Positions 56,701-64,000 of a stretch of 64,000 nt of DNA are shown piece by piece. The first letter of the stretch is position 1; every line of letters starts with the position of its first letter. Origin of the DNA: Anthopleura xanthogrammica (Eukaryota; Cnidaria; Anthozoa; Actiniaria; Actiniidae); the NCBI GenBank assembly GCA_964019055.1, contig OZ025211.1, positions 3,456,835 through 3,520,834 of the forward strand, read 5' to 3'. The position numbers and the translations under genes are program-made. The notes below the pieces were generated by a model, which was not told where the DNA came from, did no database searches, and was given only the letters and a program-made list of their open reading frames with translations.

Positions 56701-57933
56701 TCTTCTAGACTCTTCTTTTCTGCACATCTATTCCATCGATTGATTCCTAGCGTCAGGTGGGGGTGTGGTGGGGCGTTAGGTGGGGGTGTGGTGGGACATC
56801 AGGGGGTGGTGGGGCGTTAGATGGGGGTGTAGTGAGGCATAAGGTGGGGGTGGCGGGGCGTTAGATGGGGGTGTGGTGGGGCATCAGGTGGGGGTGGCGA
56901 GGCGTTAGGTGATGGTGTGGTGGGGCGTTAGATGGGGGTGTGGTGGGGCATCAGGTGGGGGTGGCGGGGCGTTAGATGGGGGTGTGGTGGGGCATCAGGT
57001 GGGGGTGGCGAGGCGTTAGATGATGGTGTGGTGGGGCGTTAGATGGGGGTGTGGTGGGGCATCAGGTGGGGGTGGCGGGGCGTTAGATGGGGGTGTGGTG
57101 GGGCATCAGGTGGGGTGGTTTGGCGTTAGATGGGGGTGTGGTGGGGCGTCAGGTTGGGGTGGTCGTCGTCATAATCATATAAAGGTTCTTAGAATGGCAC
57201 AAAAATCAGATTATCTAAGTATCTATTTCTTAACTCTAGTTTTAAAGCTCGTAAAAAAATTATTTGTACTTTTATACTTTCGACAGCAAAAAGAAGCTAA
57301 AATCCCTTGCGCAGAATTTACAAAAGGTAAAGCAGTATTTTTGAGCAGATGGACCCACAAATACGTAACTTAACATCTCTATTGTCATACAACAATATCA
57401 TTGCATTTGTTACTATGCTTTAACATGGCTATCGTGAACTGTAAAGGTTTTCACAAGCAGGGATAGAACCATTTTACAAAAATATTTTTCTTCCATAGTT
57501 GTGTGAATAAATGACAGCACATTTTTTGACTGCTAAACATTGTCTTAAAATTTATGTTTTGGGACAGATTAAAATTGATAAGAAGGATCTTGGATGGCAG
57601 TTGGAGGAATTGGAAAAAGCTGGTTTGTTAGTTAATGAAGAGAATGAAAATAATGACGGAAACAGCGAGGAAGAAGAAGAAGAAGAAGAAGATGCCGAGG
57701 AGTATAGTGAAGTTAGCGGCGAAGAAATGGAATCTTCTGAATCCAGCTCAACCACGAGTGACTCTACTTCAAGAGACTCCCAGGATGAACTCTTAGAAAT
57801 ACGAATTGGGAATTTAAAATTGACATCCGCTGAAGGAGAGATGGATGAAACATGGAACCAAGGAAATACTACTAAAGATTCCAATGAAAATGAAAAAATT
57901 TTCGTGTTAAGTTCGGAAACTTTTGATCCGTAA
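47745..57933 (+). CDS. SHQ1: SHQ1 homologue, H/ACA ribonucleoprotein assembly factor
   Basis: Sixteen exons: 47745-47819, 48939-49006, 49282-49346, 49913-50041, 50150-50235, 50454-50543, 51948-52060, 52585-52681, 54308-54356, 54441-54494, 54736-54836, 55374-55427, 55841-55964, 56511-56631, 57287-57326, 57568-57933. All phases agree, giving 543 residues. The N-terminus ([39 protein letters not shown]) is the SHQ1 CS domain, which holds dyskerin (Cbf5) before H/ACA snoRNP assembly. The middle has FDWEIEQ and YGFANL. The helical SHQ1-specific domain contains [60 protein letters not shown] and [14 protein letters not shown]. The tail is acidic and Ser-rich (long Glu run, [17 protein letters not shown]), as in animal SHQ1. 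Expected site: cytoplasm and nucleoplasm. Introns are rich in repeats. AATAAA follows at 57947. Confidence 0.95.
48147..48425. mobile_element. Foldback element with G/C tracts in SHQ1 intron 1
   Basis: GGGGGCTTTCATTTATTAG, a long G run and ATCGGCAAAAT on the left are mirrored on the right by ATTTTGCCGA, a C run and TTAAATGAAAGCCCCC. The centre has TTAACCCCT and further C runs. No open frame. Confidence 0.8.
49468..49536 (-). mobile_element. tRNA-derived SINE head in SHQ1 intron 3
   Basis: On the minus strand a 69-base tRNA-like unit reads GGTGGTGTAGTGGTAGTGCA (A box), CCTCTCACC in the anticodon region and GGGTTCGATTCC (B box), closing with CTCCGCACC. It resembles tRNA-Glu but the stems are imperfect, so a SINE or tRNA pseudogene is likelier than a working tRNA. 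Decayed relatives lie nearby at about 49.62-49.80 and 51.72-51.88 kb. Confidence 0.6.
50555..50770. mobile_element. Foldback element in SHQ1 intron 6 (family B, copy 1)
   Basis: TTAGACC, ATGTTTTCCCATTTCAGACCATGTG and CTCCCTAGAG on the left are mirrored, with drift, by CTCCAGGGAATGACACGTGG, CTGAAATG, AAAACAT and AAGGTCT on the right. The CCATTTCAGACC word is shared with the element at 52.2 kb. Confidence 0.65.
51155..51338. mobile_element. Foldback element in SHQ1 intron 6 (CACGTGATGGCAGCCATGAC arms)
   Basis: TATAGAGGCTTTGCACCATC and ACGTGATGGCAGCCATGACA are mirrored at the right by TGTCATGGCTGCCATCAC and GATGGTGTAAAGACTCTATA. The centre is about 100 bases. No coding content. Confidence 0.75.
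51405..51570. mobile_element. Foldback element in SHQ1 intron 6 (TTATACAATGGTTTC arms)
   Basis: Left arm: TTATACAATGGTTTC, GGAATATCCCAC, GAGTCACTTGTA. Right arm: TACAAGTGAC, GAGTGGGATATCC and GAAACCATTGTATAA in inverted order. GTATACACAC lies in the centre. Confidence 0.75.
51720..51885 (-). mobile_element. Decayed tRNA-derived SINE in SHQ1 intron 6
   Basis: On the minus strand GGGTGGCATGGGTGGTGTAG and TGTTCGAGCCCC resemble the A and B boxes of the 49.47-kb unit. The attached body (CAACTCA, ACATGTTGATTTTTATGGAGG, AACCCTC) matches that at about 49.64-49.71 kb. Confidence 0.5.
52215..52385. mobile_element. Foldback element in SHQ1 intron 7 (family B, copy 2)
   Basis: AATAGACCTTTTTAGCTTCG and TGCCCATTTCAGACCA are mirrored by TGGTCTGAAATGGGCA and CGAAGCTAAAAAGGTCTATT. 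The arms are nearly perfect at the outer ends, suggesting a young insertion. Confidence 0.85.
52925..54245. repeat. 42-bp minisatellite in SHQ1 intron 8, about 30 units
   Basis: GGTTATGGTGGGGGCAGTGG followed by TTGCAGTATTGGTGGTGATA recurs every 42 bases with point variants and a few small slips. Because 42 is a multiple of 3, several frames stay open ([14 protein letters not shown] and [14 protein letters not shown] repeats). They do not join SHQ1 in phase, and the flanking exons splice cleanly without them. Confidence 0.95.
55478..55700. repeat. Dispersed repeat in SHQ1 intron 12, related to 16.1 kb
   Basis: GAAACAAAATCGTGCAACG, GTTGCGTTGCAAGTTGCAGA, ATGTTGCTCGTAT and CCCTGCGCAACA match the repeat at 16.1 kb. 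Outer words (GAGGCGCGG and CCGCGCCTTA) suggest inverted ends. Confidence 0.65.
56298..56383. mobile_element. Short foldback in SHQ1 intron 13
   Basis: AGTCTCCTTAGCAGCCGTTTTT and its inverted copy AAAAACGGCTGCTAAGGAGA lie about 45 bases apart. GTCAT words flank both sides. No coding content. Confidence 0.75.
56750..57165. repeat. G-rich minisatellite in SHQ1 intron 14
   Basis: GTGGTGGGGCATCAGGTGGG and GGCGGGGCGTTAGATGGGGG alternate with a combined period near 44 bases, about nine or ten periods, with frequent GTGGGG runs on the coding strand. The glycine-rich frame across it is an artefact. Confidence 0.9.
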
Positions 57934-57946
57934 TCCACAAGCCAAG

Positions 57947-57952
57947 AATAAA
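57947..57952 (+). terminator. Poly(A) signal of SHQ1
   Basis: AATAAA 13 bases after the SHQ1 stop codon. A second AATAAA-like word lies about 20 bases further. The close spacing implies a very short 3' untranslated region. Confidence 0.55.
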
Positions 57953-58227
57953 AGGTTATGTAAATAAATTAATAATTATTCTCTTATTATAATTTCTTGT
58001 TATTAGTTTTTTTCCGTTTGTTGGTCGACGACCAAATTCTTCAACGACCCAACTGTGTGGTGAAGAGGTTTTCCGTGATTTTTGATTCAGGCTGCTTTGG
58101 ACTGATTCGTGAAATTCAAAACATAAGCAATAAGCCCGTGATTCATGAGTCCCTCTGTGATGCATGATCTGCTTCGAAGACGTGATTCGTGATTTTGCAT
58201 TAGTTTCTCTGAATCTTCGTATCGAGG

Positions 58228-58533
58228 TTAGTCAATAGTAATCGATGATAGTCAATAGTAATCGATGATAGTCAATAGTAATCGATGATAGTCAATAGTA
58301 ATCGATGATAGTCAATAGTAATCGATGATAGTCAATAGTAATCGATGATAGTCGATAGTAATCGATGATAGTCGATAGTAATCGATGATAGTCGATAGTA
58401 ATCGATGATAGTCAATAGTAATCGATTATAGTCGATAGTAATCGATGATAGTCAATAGTAATCGATGATGGTCAATAGTAATCGATGATAGTCAATAGTA
58501 ATCGATGATAGTCAATAGTAATCGATGATAGTC
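58228..58533. repeat. 20-bp minisatellite, about 15 units
   Basis: GATAGTCAATAGTAATCGAT repeats in exact 20-base register with a few A-to-G variants (GTCGATAG). Each unit contains ATCGAT. It ends directly at the left arm of the inverted-repeat element at 58535. Confidence 0.95.
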
Positions 58534-58534
58534 G

Positions 58535-58962
58535 CAACCATGTGACTACTTTGTGAGTGGGTGAAAGTGCTCTATAACCAACATTTCATTTTGATATAAA
58601 CTAGACGCTCTTGGAGCGTTCACTGGGTTACCTTTGCAAGTGTTCTAGAGCTTGAAGACTCGCCAAATCTCCAAGCTAATCCCGCTTACTCATTTCGCGC
58701 AGGAGTTTTCCTTTCCTGTGGACTGAACAACCTTTATCCTACTTTTCTAGTAGGACGACAGGTTTGATTGCTTTACTAACGCGTTTTAACGAGTATCAAG
58801 TTACTTGTTAACCTGGACTACCTTACAGACTAGCATGTCTGATGAAATAATTGTATTCATTTCAGGATCGAAACTGCTCACGGCCAAATAATCTTTTTTA
58901 TATCAAAATGAAATTTTGGTTATAGAGCATTTTCACCCACCCACAAAGTAGTCATATGGTTG
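58535..58962. mobile_element. Terminal-inverted-repeat element (MITE), 428 bp
   Basis: CAACCATGTGACTACTTTGT, GTGGGTGAAAGTGCTCTATA and ACCAACATTTCATTTTGATA on the left are mirrored by TATCAAAATGAAATTTTGGT, TATAGAGCATTTTCACCCAC and ACAAAGTAGTCATATGGTTG on the right. The arms are about 62 bases with a handful of mismatches. The interior has no open frame. A clear target duplication is not visible, perhaps because the 20-bp array has altered the left flank. Confidence 0.85.
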
Positions 58963-59575
58963 TACCAAAGAAAAGAAATTTTCTGCAATTTTTTTAGTCC
59001 TGCTTGGTTCGCGTTCAAGTCTTACAGCATGACAGTGTTCACATATTACACTATTAAGCATATAGTAATTAAGCTTTGAATAACTAGACCTCAAGTCATT
59101 TACTGAGTCTTTATCATCACCACTATATACAGTTACAGATAAATGCATAGCTTCCTCAAAGATATCACAGTCACTGAATGTATTCTCGATCCAATCATCG
59201 ATTGTTTGATATACAAAGGCATTGGTCAACAGTGTGAGTTGAACGAATGATATTGTGCCCTAAAACCTACAGCAATTCAATAGAATAATACCGATTATGA
59301 CTACATAAATAAACAACGATTTCACCTTGAGTTTCAGTGAATTACAGTTCTTATTTTCTGTGCTCTGACACATCTTGTCATCGATGCAAATATTCAACAT
59401 GCCGTCTTGCCAGTTCGCTTTCTCGTAGAACAAAACTGATCTGCTCGTCTGACTTCAAGTTCTTGTGGTCAGCTTCAAAGTTTTGCTTGTCAATTGTTTT
59501 GTAGTTTGTCTCCGTATACTTTCTATTTGAGATCTGGCAAGATCTAGTTTGGCTAGATAGTTCTAAGATTCTCAT
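58933..59575 (-). pseudogene. Broken frame with a membrane segment, unrecognised
   Basis: Three adjoining minus-strand frames look like pieces of one protein. 59575-59378 encodes a polar 65-residue piece (ISNRKYTETNYKTIDKQNFE, ESELARRHVEYLHR). 59373-59260 in another frame encodes MCQSTENKNC and a hydrophobic segment LFIYVVIIGIILLNC before TAG. After that TAG the same frame stays open (GTISFVQLTLLTNAFVYQ, IENTFSDCDIFEEAMHLSV) to 58933, its end running into the arm of the MITE. A cytoplasmic tail, signal anchor and outer part are suggested. The frameshift and stop may instead be explained by small introns. I do not recognise the family. Confidence 0.35.
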
Positions 59576-59879
59576 AGTTTGCTACGAACGAACCTCATTT
59601 TAGGACTGGTTTGCCACCAATAAACAAGCCGGATGAATTTCGACAGTTTTACTATTGAGAAATTTAAAAATGGGTAGATGAGGATGCATTATCTTAAGTT
59701 ATTGTTTGGTGTTAACCTATTAAGGACACCCAGGGAAACAATCCTGGGCTTTGTATGGATGACCTTATATAAACAGTGAGGAGAAATATGCAAATTTGTA
59801 AACACCAGGTTTGGTCAGGTGACCTCTTTTGTTGAAAATCTCAAATAAAAACTTATTAAACACTATAATAAGTTAACTT

Positions 59880-59885
59880 TTTTAT
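59880..59885 (-). terminator. Possible poly(A) signal of the Ig-domain gene
   Basis: AATAAA on the minus strand about 85 bases after the stop codon. Confidence 0.4.
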
Positions 59886-59969
59886 TAGTTTTCACTAAGG
59901 AATTACTGAAGGTCTCTTAAAATCAAAAACACTATTGATATCACAGTTATGGAAGCTATAAACGAGATT

Positions 59970-62900
59970 TTAAGAAATAGTTCCAAGACCAATAGTTCCA
60001 AGACCTTCCACTTTGAGCCAAGTTGAAGATACAATCATTCCCCAGTCGTTTTCAACAACACATTGGAATACACCTTCATTTTTCATCTCTATTTTCTTGA
60101 TCAACAGCTTATTCCCATCAACTATGATGTTTGGAGCCCTAGGTGGGATAAGGAATAAATTAAAGATGTATTAAGGGGATGTTTCATTTGGTAGTTTGCC
60201 GACTCCGCCTATCAAATCATGATTCTGAGGCAAGTACATTACAATGCTGGTACAAGGTTTTTATTTTACGACTTACAATTCTGTGTCGGATGTGAATTCT
60301 ATGCCATTGAGATACCACTTGTACTTTGGTGGAGGAGTACCTAAGGCTTCACAGACTAACTCATCATCGCCAAGAACAGCAACTGTTTTCACTGGAGGAG
60401 GTTTCACAGTCCACACAGGGGGAACTTATTGAGGAAAAACAAATAAGACAATTAAAATTGAGAACAAAATTTATAGAACAGTCCAGAGTGTATGGTTTGA
60501 TGCACAGTAGGTTATATATCTAGCAGATAAGCAGCAACTGATTGATCGTGTGATAACAATGCAAATGATCTGAAGAGCACTAAGGAAGCTTATTATAGGA
60601 ACCAATAACCAAATATTTCTTTCCCTTTTTGATGTTTTTTACATTTACTCCTAGATTGCTTACATGATTGAATTGGATATTTATGTACTGTACCTTATAA
60701 CAAGCCGAGGACCAATCAACTTTCAAGCCGTAAAGATCAGCATGCAAACAGTTGGCCAAATGTCGATTAACATTTGTCTACTTACCCTGGGTTCCAGAGT
60801 TTTTTCCGCGTTTCTCAAGAGAGCGGCGAAGAAAACCCTCTGGAACCCCAGGGTAGTGTCTACGGTAATTACAGTTTTAGTAGAGTATAGGCATCAGCTT
60901 TTATTTTTGGTGATTTTGAATGCGGAGCATGCAAGAATTATCCACATTATATCTTAAATATCTCATCTGCAGTAATGAAATAAATGTTGACTTACTATAA
61001 ACAGTGATCTTGATAAGTTTTGAGACCAATGCTTTTCCTTGACCATTTGAAACCTCACATTTGTAGTTTCCAGGCTCATGCAGCTCCTTAGAGACCTGTG
61101 GGATATGCAGAACCCTTCCATAATTGGCTGTTGGGATAAGAAATCCATCTCTCCCATTGATAATTTCTTTGGTTTTTCCATCCTGTACTCTATACCATGT
61201 AGTTTGAGGAGCAGGGCTATTGAAAATAAATGATTAATAAATGCATACCGTTAACCTACCGATATTAATCGCAAGTTAAGGGAGTGGAAAAATATTTAGA
61301 TTTTAAATTTTCCACATGACTTTTTAACCTGGCCTTTTCACCGTTTTCAAAAATAATGCTTAACTTTGTTTCAATTGATGTCAGCTATGATTTCGCTTAT
61401 TTTTGGGTAAAACCAACAAAATGCACGATTGTTTTCTAATTCTCTATAAAAATGACGTCATAAATTACGTAAGAGGGTTGACGTCATCACACCTATCAGA
61501 AAATGATCCATTTCACAAACTGGTTTTATGTACTGAAGTTAAAACATAAGAAAAACCTCTTAGAGACTTAGGTCCTTTCCATAGAAACCGTGTAGCTGGT
61601 AAATATATAAGACTCGTGAACTTCTCGACCTCCGATATCGCGAAATTTTAAAACAAGCCACAAGAATTCCATGCAATAATTACAGTATATTGTCTAGTAA
61701 TGTGTGTCCATATGAGACTCTCGTATTTAGTAGATAAGTACCACGGCGCTCTTTAAATTCGTAGTGTTTCGGTTAGCGGCGCTTTTGGGGGGTAGGGGGG
61801 AGCACTATTAGGAACATTACCAACTATGAAACTTTCAAGAAACACTTGAAAAAGCAAAAAATGACGCCGAAGCGGCGACACGTACTAAATAGATCGACAA
61901 TAATTAGACGCTCACTAATTAGACGCTCACTGATAAGACGCTCACTGATTAGACCTACACCGCCAATTACGCAACACCAGGTAATTGTGCTATTGTGTAT
62001 CGTGGCAGTATAAATATGACCTATCTGATTTTATCCTTCACTTGACTCTGAAGATGACTTCCGCTCAGGTTGTCGAAACGTCACTCACAAACAGTCCTTC
62101 TCAGGACTACATCCACCCGGATGATAATAATACAAATATTGTTTCTTCGACAAATATTGTTACTTCGATAATAAACATTCATCTGGGTTCAGACCTTTCT
62201 TTACAATATTATTAAATATTTGAGGGCGGCGCTCTGGAAAAATCATAACAGTTGTACCATGAACTATACCAAGATAATGTTAGGAACAAAATAAACATGT
62301 TTTAAATGTAATTCACTGTCTCAGTCTGACGATGCTTCGATGAAGCGCCGCATTGTTGTGAATGAATGCGGCACTTATTCGATGGTGGCGCTCTTAAATA
62401 TTTTTGCTCTTCTATGCTGCGCTTAATCAGAGTCGGAACTTAATCGGGGTGGCACTTGATTGAGTCAATATGGTATGCAGGGGACCAAACCCAATGAGCA
62501 TTCTCAAACAAACTACAGAACTAAAGAAATGAAAGGTTAACATTTTTTTAAGATTTCTGATGATGACTTACTTTCCACTTGCAATGCAGTAAAGGAACTT
62601 CTCTTTTCCTTGGACTGCTGTTTCCATTGGCTTAGGTTCTCCGCCAGGGGCAAATTTAGGAGCAAAGGTTGAGTTATCTAATGGAAAAGGAAAGAAATAA
62701 TATAATTATAGACGTTTACAGAGTATCTAGCTACATTCGTTCACTTAGATTCCAATAGGAATTTAGATGTTGAAGGAGAGAACCAACAAGGAACTCTACT
62801 TACATACAACACCGAACCCACGTCGCATTGGTGAGTCATGATACTCAAGAGGCGAGCGCTTTTCGAATTAGGTATATAGCTAGAGATGTCACTGCTAAAT

Positions 62901-64000
62901 CCCATTTGATTGATTTTTTTTTCCATTTCAGACCATCACTGTGTCCTGCATTACCAAGAGTATCATTTCTTTGTTTAACGGTTGTGCATTTGAAGACACA
63001 TGAATATGGATACAACTCAAACAAAGGGTGCACCAAGACAAATAAGGTCTAATTCGAAGGATTATACAGCTGTAGTAAACTCAGTAAAGTTACTAGAGTT
63101 GTTCTCTAATTAGGCTTCCTATGTTGTCAGGATCTCAAGGTATTTGCTTCAAAGTAGCGGAAATAGTTATAAAAAAGAAGGTTCCCTAAATAATACATAC
63201 CAGTTCCTATGACATTAAGTTTATGAATAAGCGAACGGTAGATTTCGTTACCAGACTCCACAACGCATTGCAGTTGTAATTGGGAAGGACGTTTTTCTAG
63301 CTTTTTAATGTCTTCCTGATCCACGTATGTGAAGAATAAACCACCATTGGGTAGTTGAGCTATGTTCTGTTTCATTTGCACTGTCATAAGCTTTCGTCCT
63401 CGCTTTCTTCCCCAAAAATATGAAGCTCCAAAGTTACTAAAAGCAGCACCAGTTTTTTGCTGTGGACATGGAATATACAAGGAACGGCCGACAGTGACAT
63501 TCACAGTCTTTTCTACAGTCTTTGGTATTATGAAATCTGAAGTTGCTGAAGCATAAAAACAAGTAAAAAAATGTCAGTACATTTATTTTAGAGTAGAGCA
63601 AAGCACATATTGCATGGAGATGAAGTCCTGATAACCTCAGGAACCGTAATTTACTGATTTAATTGACGGTAGACTCACTCTATGACCAATAAACCTGTTG
63701 TGACCTGTTTTGTCTTGTTCAACTCATAGCAATGAAAACAATTGTAAACAGAACCAACAGAACAAAACTCAAAATATCTTACCAGTTACTTTCAAGCGAA
63801 GCTTCCTTGAGAATGTTCCACCGGCAGAATTACTGACTAAACACTGATACTTTCCATCATTACGGGGTGAGAGTGTTTGAATAGTCAAATTAGAAGAATG
63901 CCCTGACGATGTTATTGTTTGGTAAGGGGGAAAATGTTTAAAATCTATACCAGATTTTTTCCACTTAAAGGTCAAGGGCAATGAACCAGTTGCTTTGCAA
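59970..64000 (-). CDS. L1CAM/contactin-like immunoglobulin-domain protein (5' end outside window)
   Basis: Minus-strand exons: 64000-63783 (partial), 63545-63201, 62677-62572, 61216-60996, 60424-60277, 60138-59970. The phases agree throughout. Four Ig domains are visible. Ig1 has CKATG, FKWKK and GKYQCLVSN. Ig2 has LYIPCPQ, YFWGRK, PNGGLFFTYVDQED and LQLQC. Ig3 has FLYCIASGN, TTWYRV and GNYKCEVSNGQG, split over two exons. Ig4 has LVCEALGTPPPKYKWYLNG and GVFQCVVENDWG, also split. The order and the form of Ig2 and Ig4 match the N-terminal Ig block of L1CAM/neuroglian or contactin adhesion proteins. The frame stops soon after Ig4 (LKVEGLGTIGLGTIS) and AATAAA follows at about 59885 on the minus strand, so it may be a short secreted form; no fibronectin domain or membrane segment is seen. 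Adhesion or recognition outside the cell is inferred. Confidence 0.75.
60783..60858. mobile_element. Short foldback in an intron of the Ig gene
   Basis: TACCCTGGGTTCCAGAGTTTT and AAAACCCTCTGGAACCCCAG plus GGTA form inverted arms around CGCGTTTCTCAAGAGAGCGG. The arms meet near the centre, so it is an almost complete palindrome of about 75 bases. Confidence 0.8.
61905..61950. repeat. AGACGCTCACTAATT tandem words
   Basis: ATTAGACGCTCACT or a close variant occurs three to four times in a row in an intron of the Ig gene. Confidence 0.7.

Noticed and set aside
62041..62215. Frame containing AQVVETSLTNSPSQDYIHPDD near 62.0-62.2 kb
   Set aside because: It is open and protein-like but sits in an intron of the Ig gene, has no domain or exon logic, and resembles a common interspersed repeat of anthozoan genomes; not strong enough to call.

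Overview
The window looks like nuclear DNA of an anthozoan cnidarian, most likely a stony coral. It is AT-rich and gene-sparse. Genes have many short exons with GT-AG introns, and intergenic DNA is full of microsatellites, minisatellites and palindromic (foldback) mobile elements. Two gene products resemble cnidarian extracellular proteins: a PAN plus fibrinogen-like protein similar to coral skeletal-matrix proteins, and a CUB plus Kunitz mosaic. No bacterial, plasmid or viral signatures were seen. All gene models were built by eye from reading frames, splice sites and phase matching; none is backed by transcripts.

Layout. 1-11.67 kb: no convincing gene; pyrimidine tracts and imperfect repeats. 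11.67-12.69 kb (+): intronless class A GPCR with its own poly(A) signal. 12.7-17.6 kb: intergenic, with foldback elements. 17.6-20.7 kb (-): three-exon secreted PAN/fibrinogen-like gene with repeat-filled introns. 22.8-37.65 kb (+): tandem cluster of five small secreted four-cysteine proteins. Each has a TATA promoter, an untranslated exon 1, an exon 2 beginning exactly at the ATG and a short exon 3. Four copies are close paralogues and the fifth is divergent; an extra copy of the last exon lies after copy 4. 38.1-38.6 kb: a 39-bp minisatellite. 38.98-45.0 kb (-): nine-exon secreted CUB, Thr/Pro linker, helical region, Kunitz and Cys-rich protein, with a large 8-bp satellite in intron 1. 47.7-57.9 kb (+): SHQ1, the H/ACA snoRNP assembly factor, in 16 phase-consistent exons; its introns hold two minisatellites, tRNA-derived SINEs and many foldbacks. 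58.2-59.6 kb: a 20-bp minisatellite, an inverted-repeat element and a broken membrane-anchored ORF. 59.97-64.0 kb (-): four Ig domains of an L1CAM/contactin-like protein, with its 5' end outside the window.

The most interesting material is the tandem secreted-peptide cluster. Its signal peptide, promoter, splice phases and cysteine pattern are conserved while a Pro-rich linker varies. I do not recognise the family. A TTAA-flanked inverted-repeat element has inserted upstream of one copy, and the paralogous copies preserve the empty site, so the insertion can be read directly from this window.
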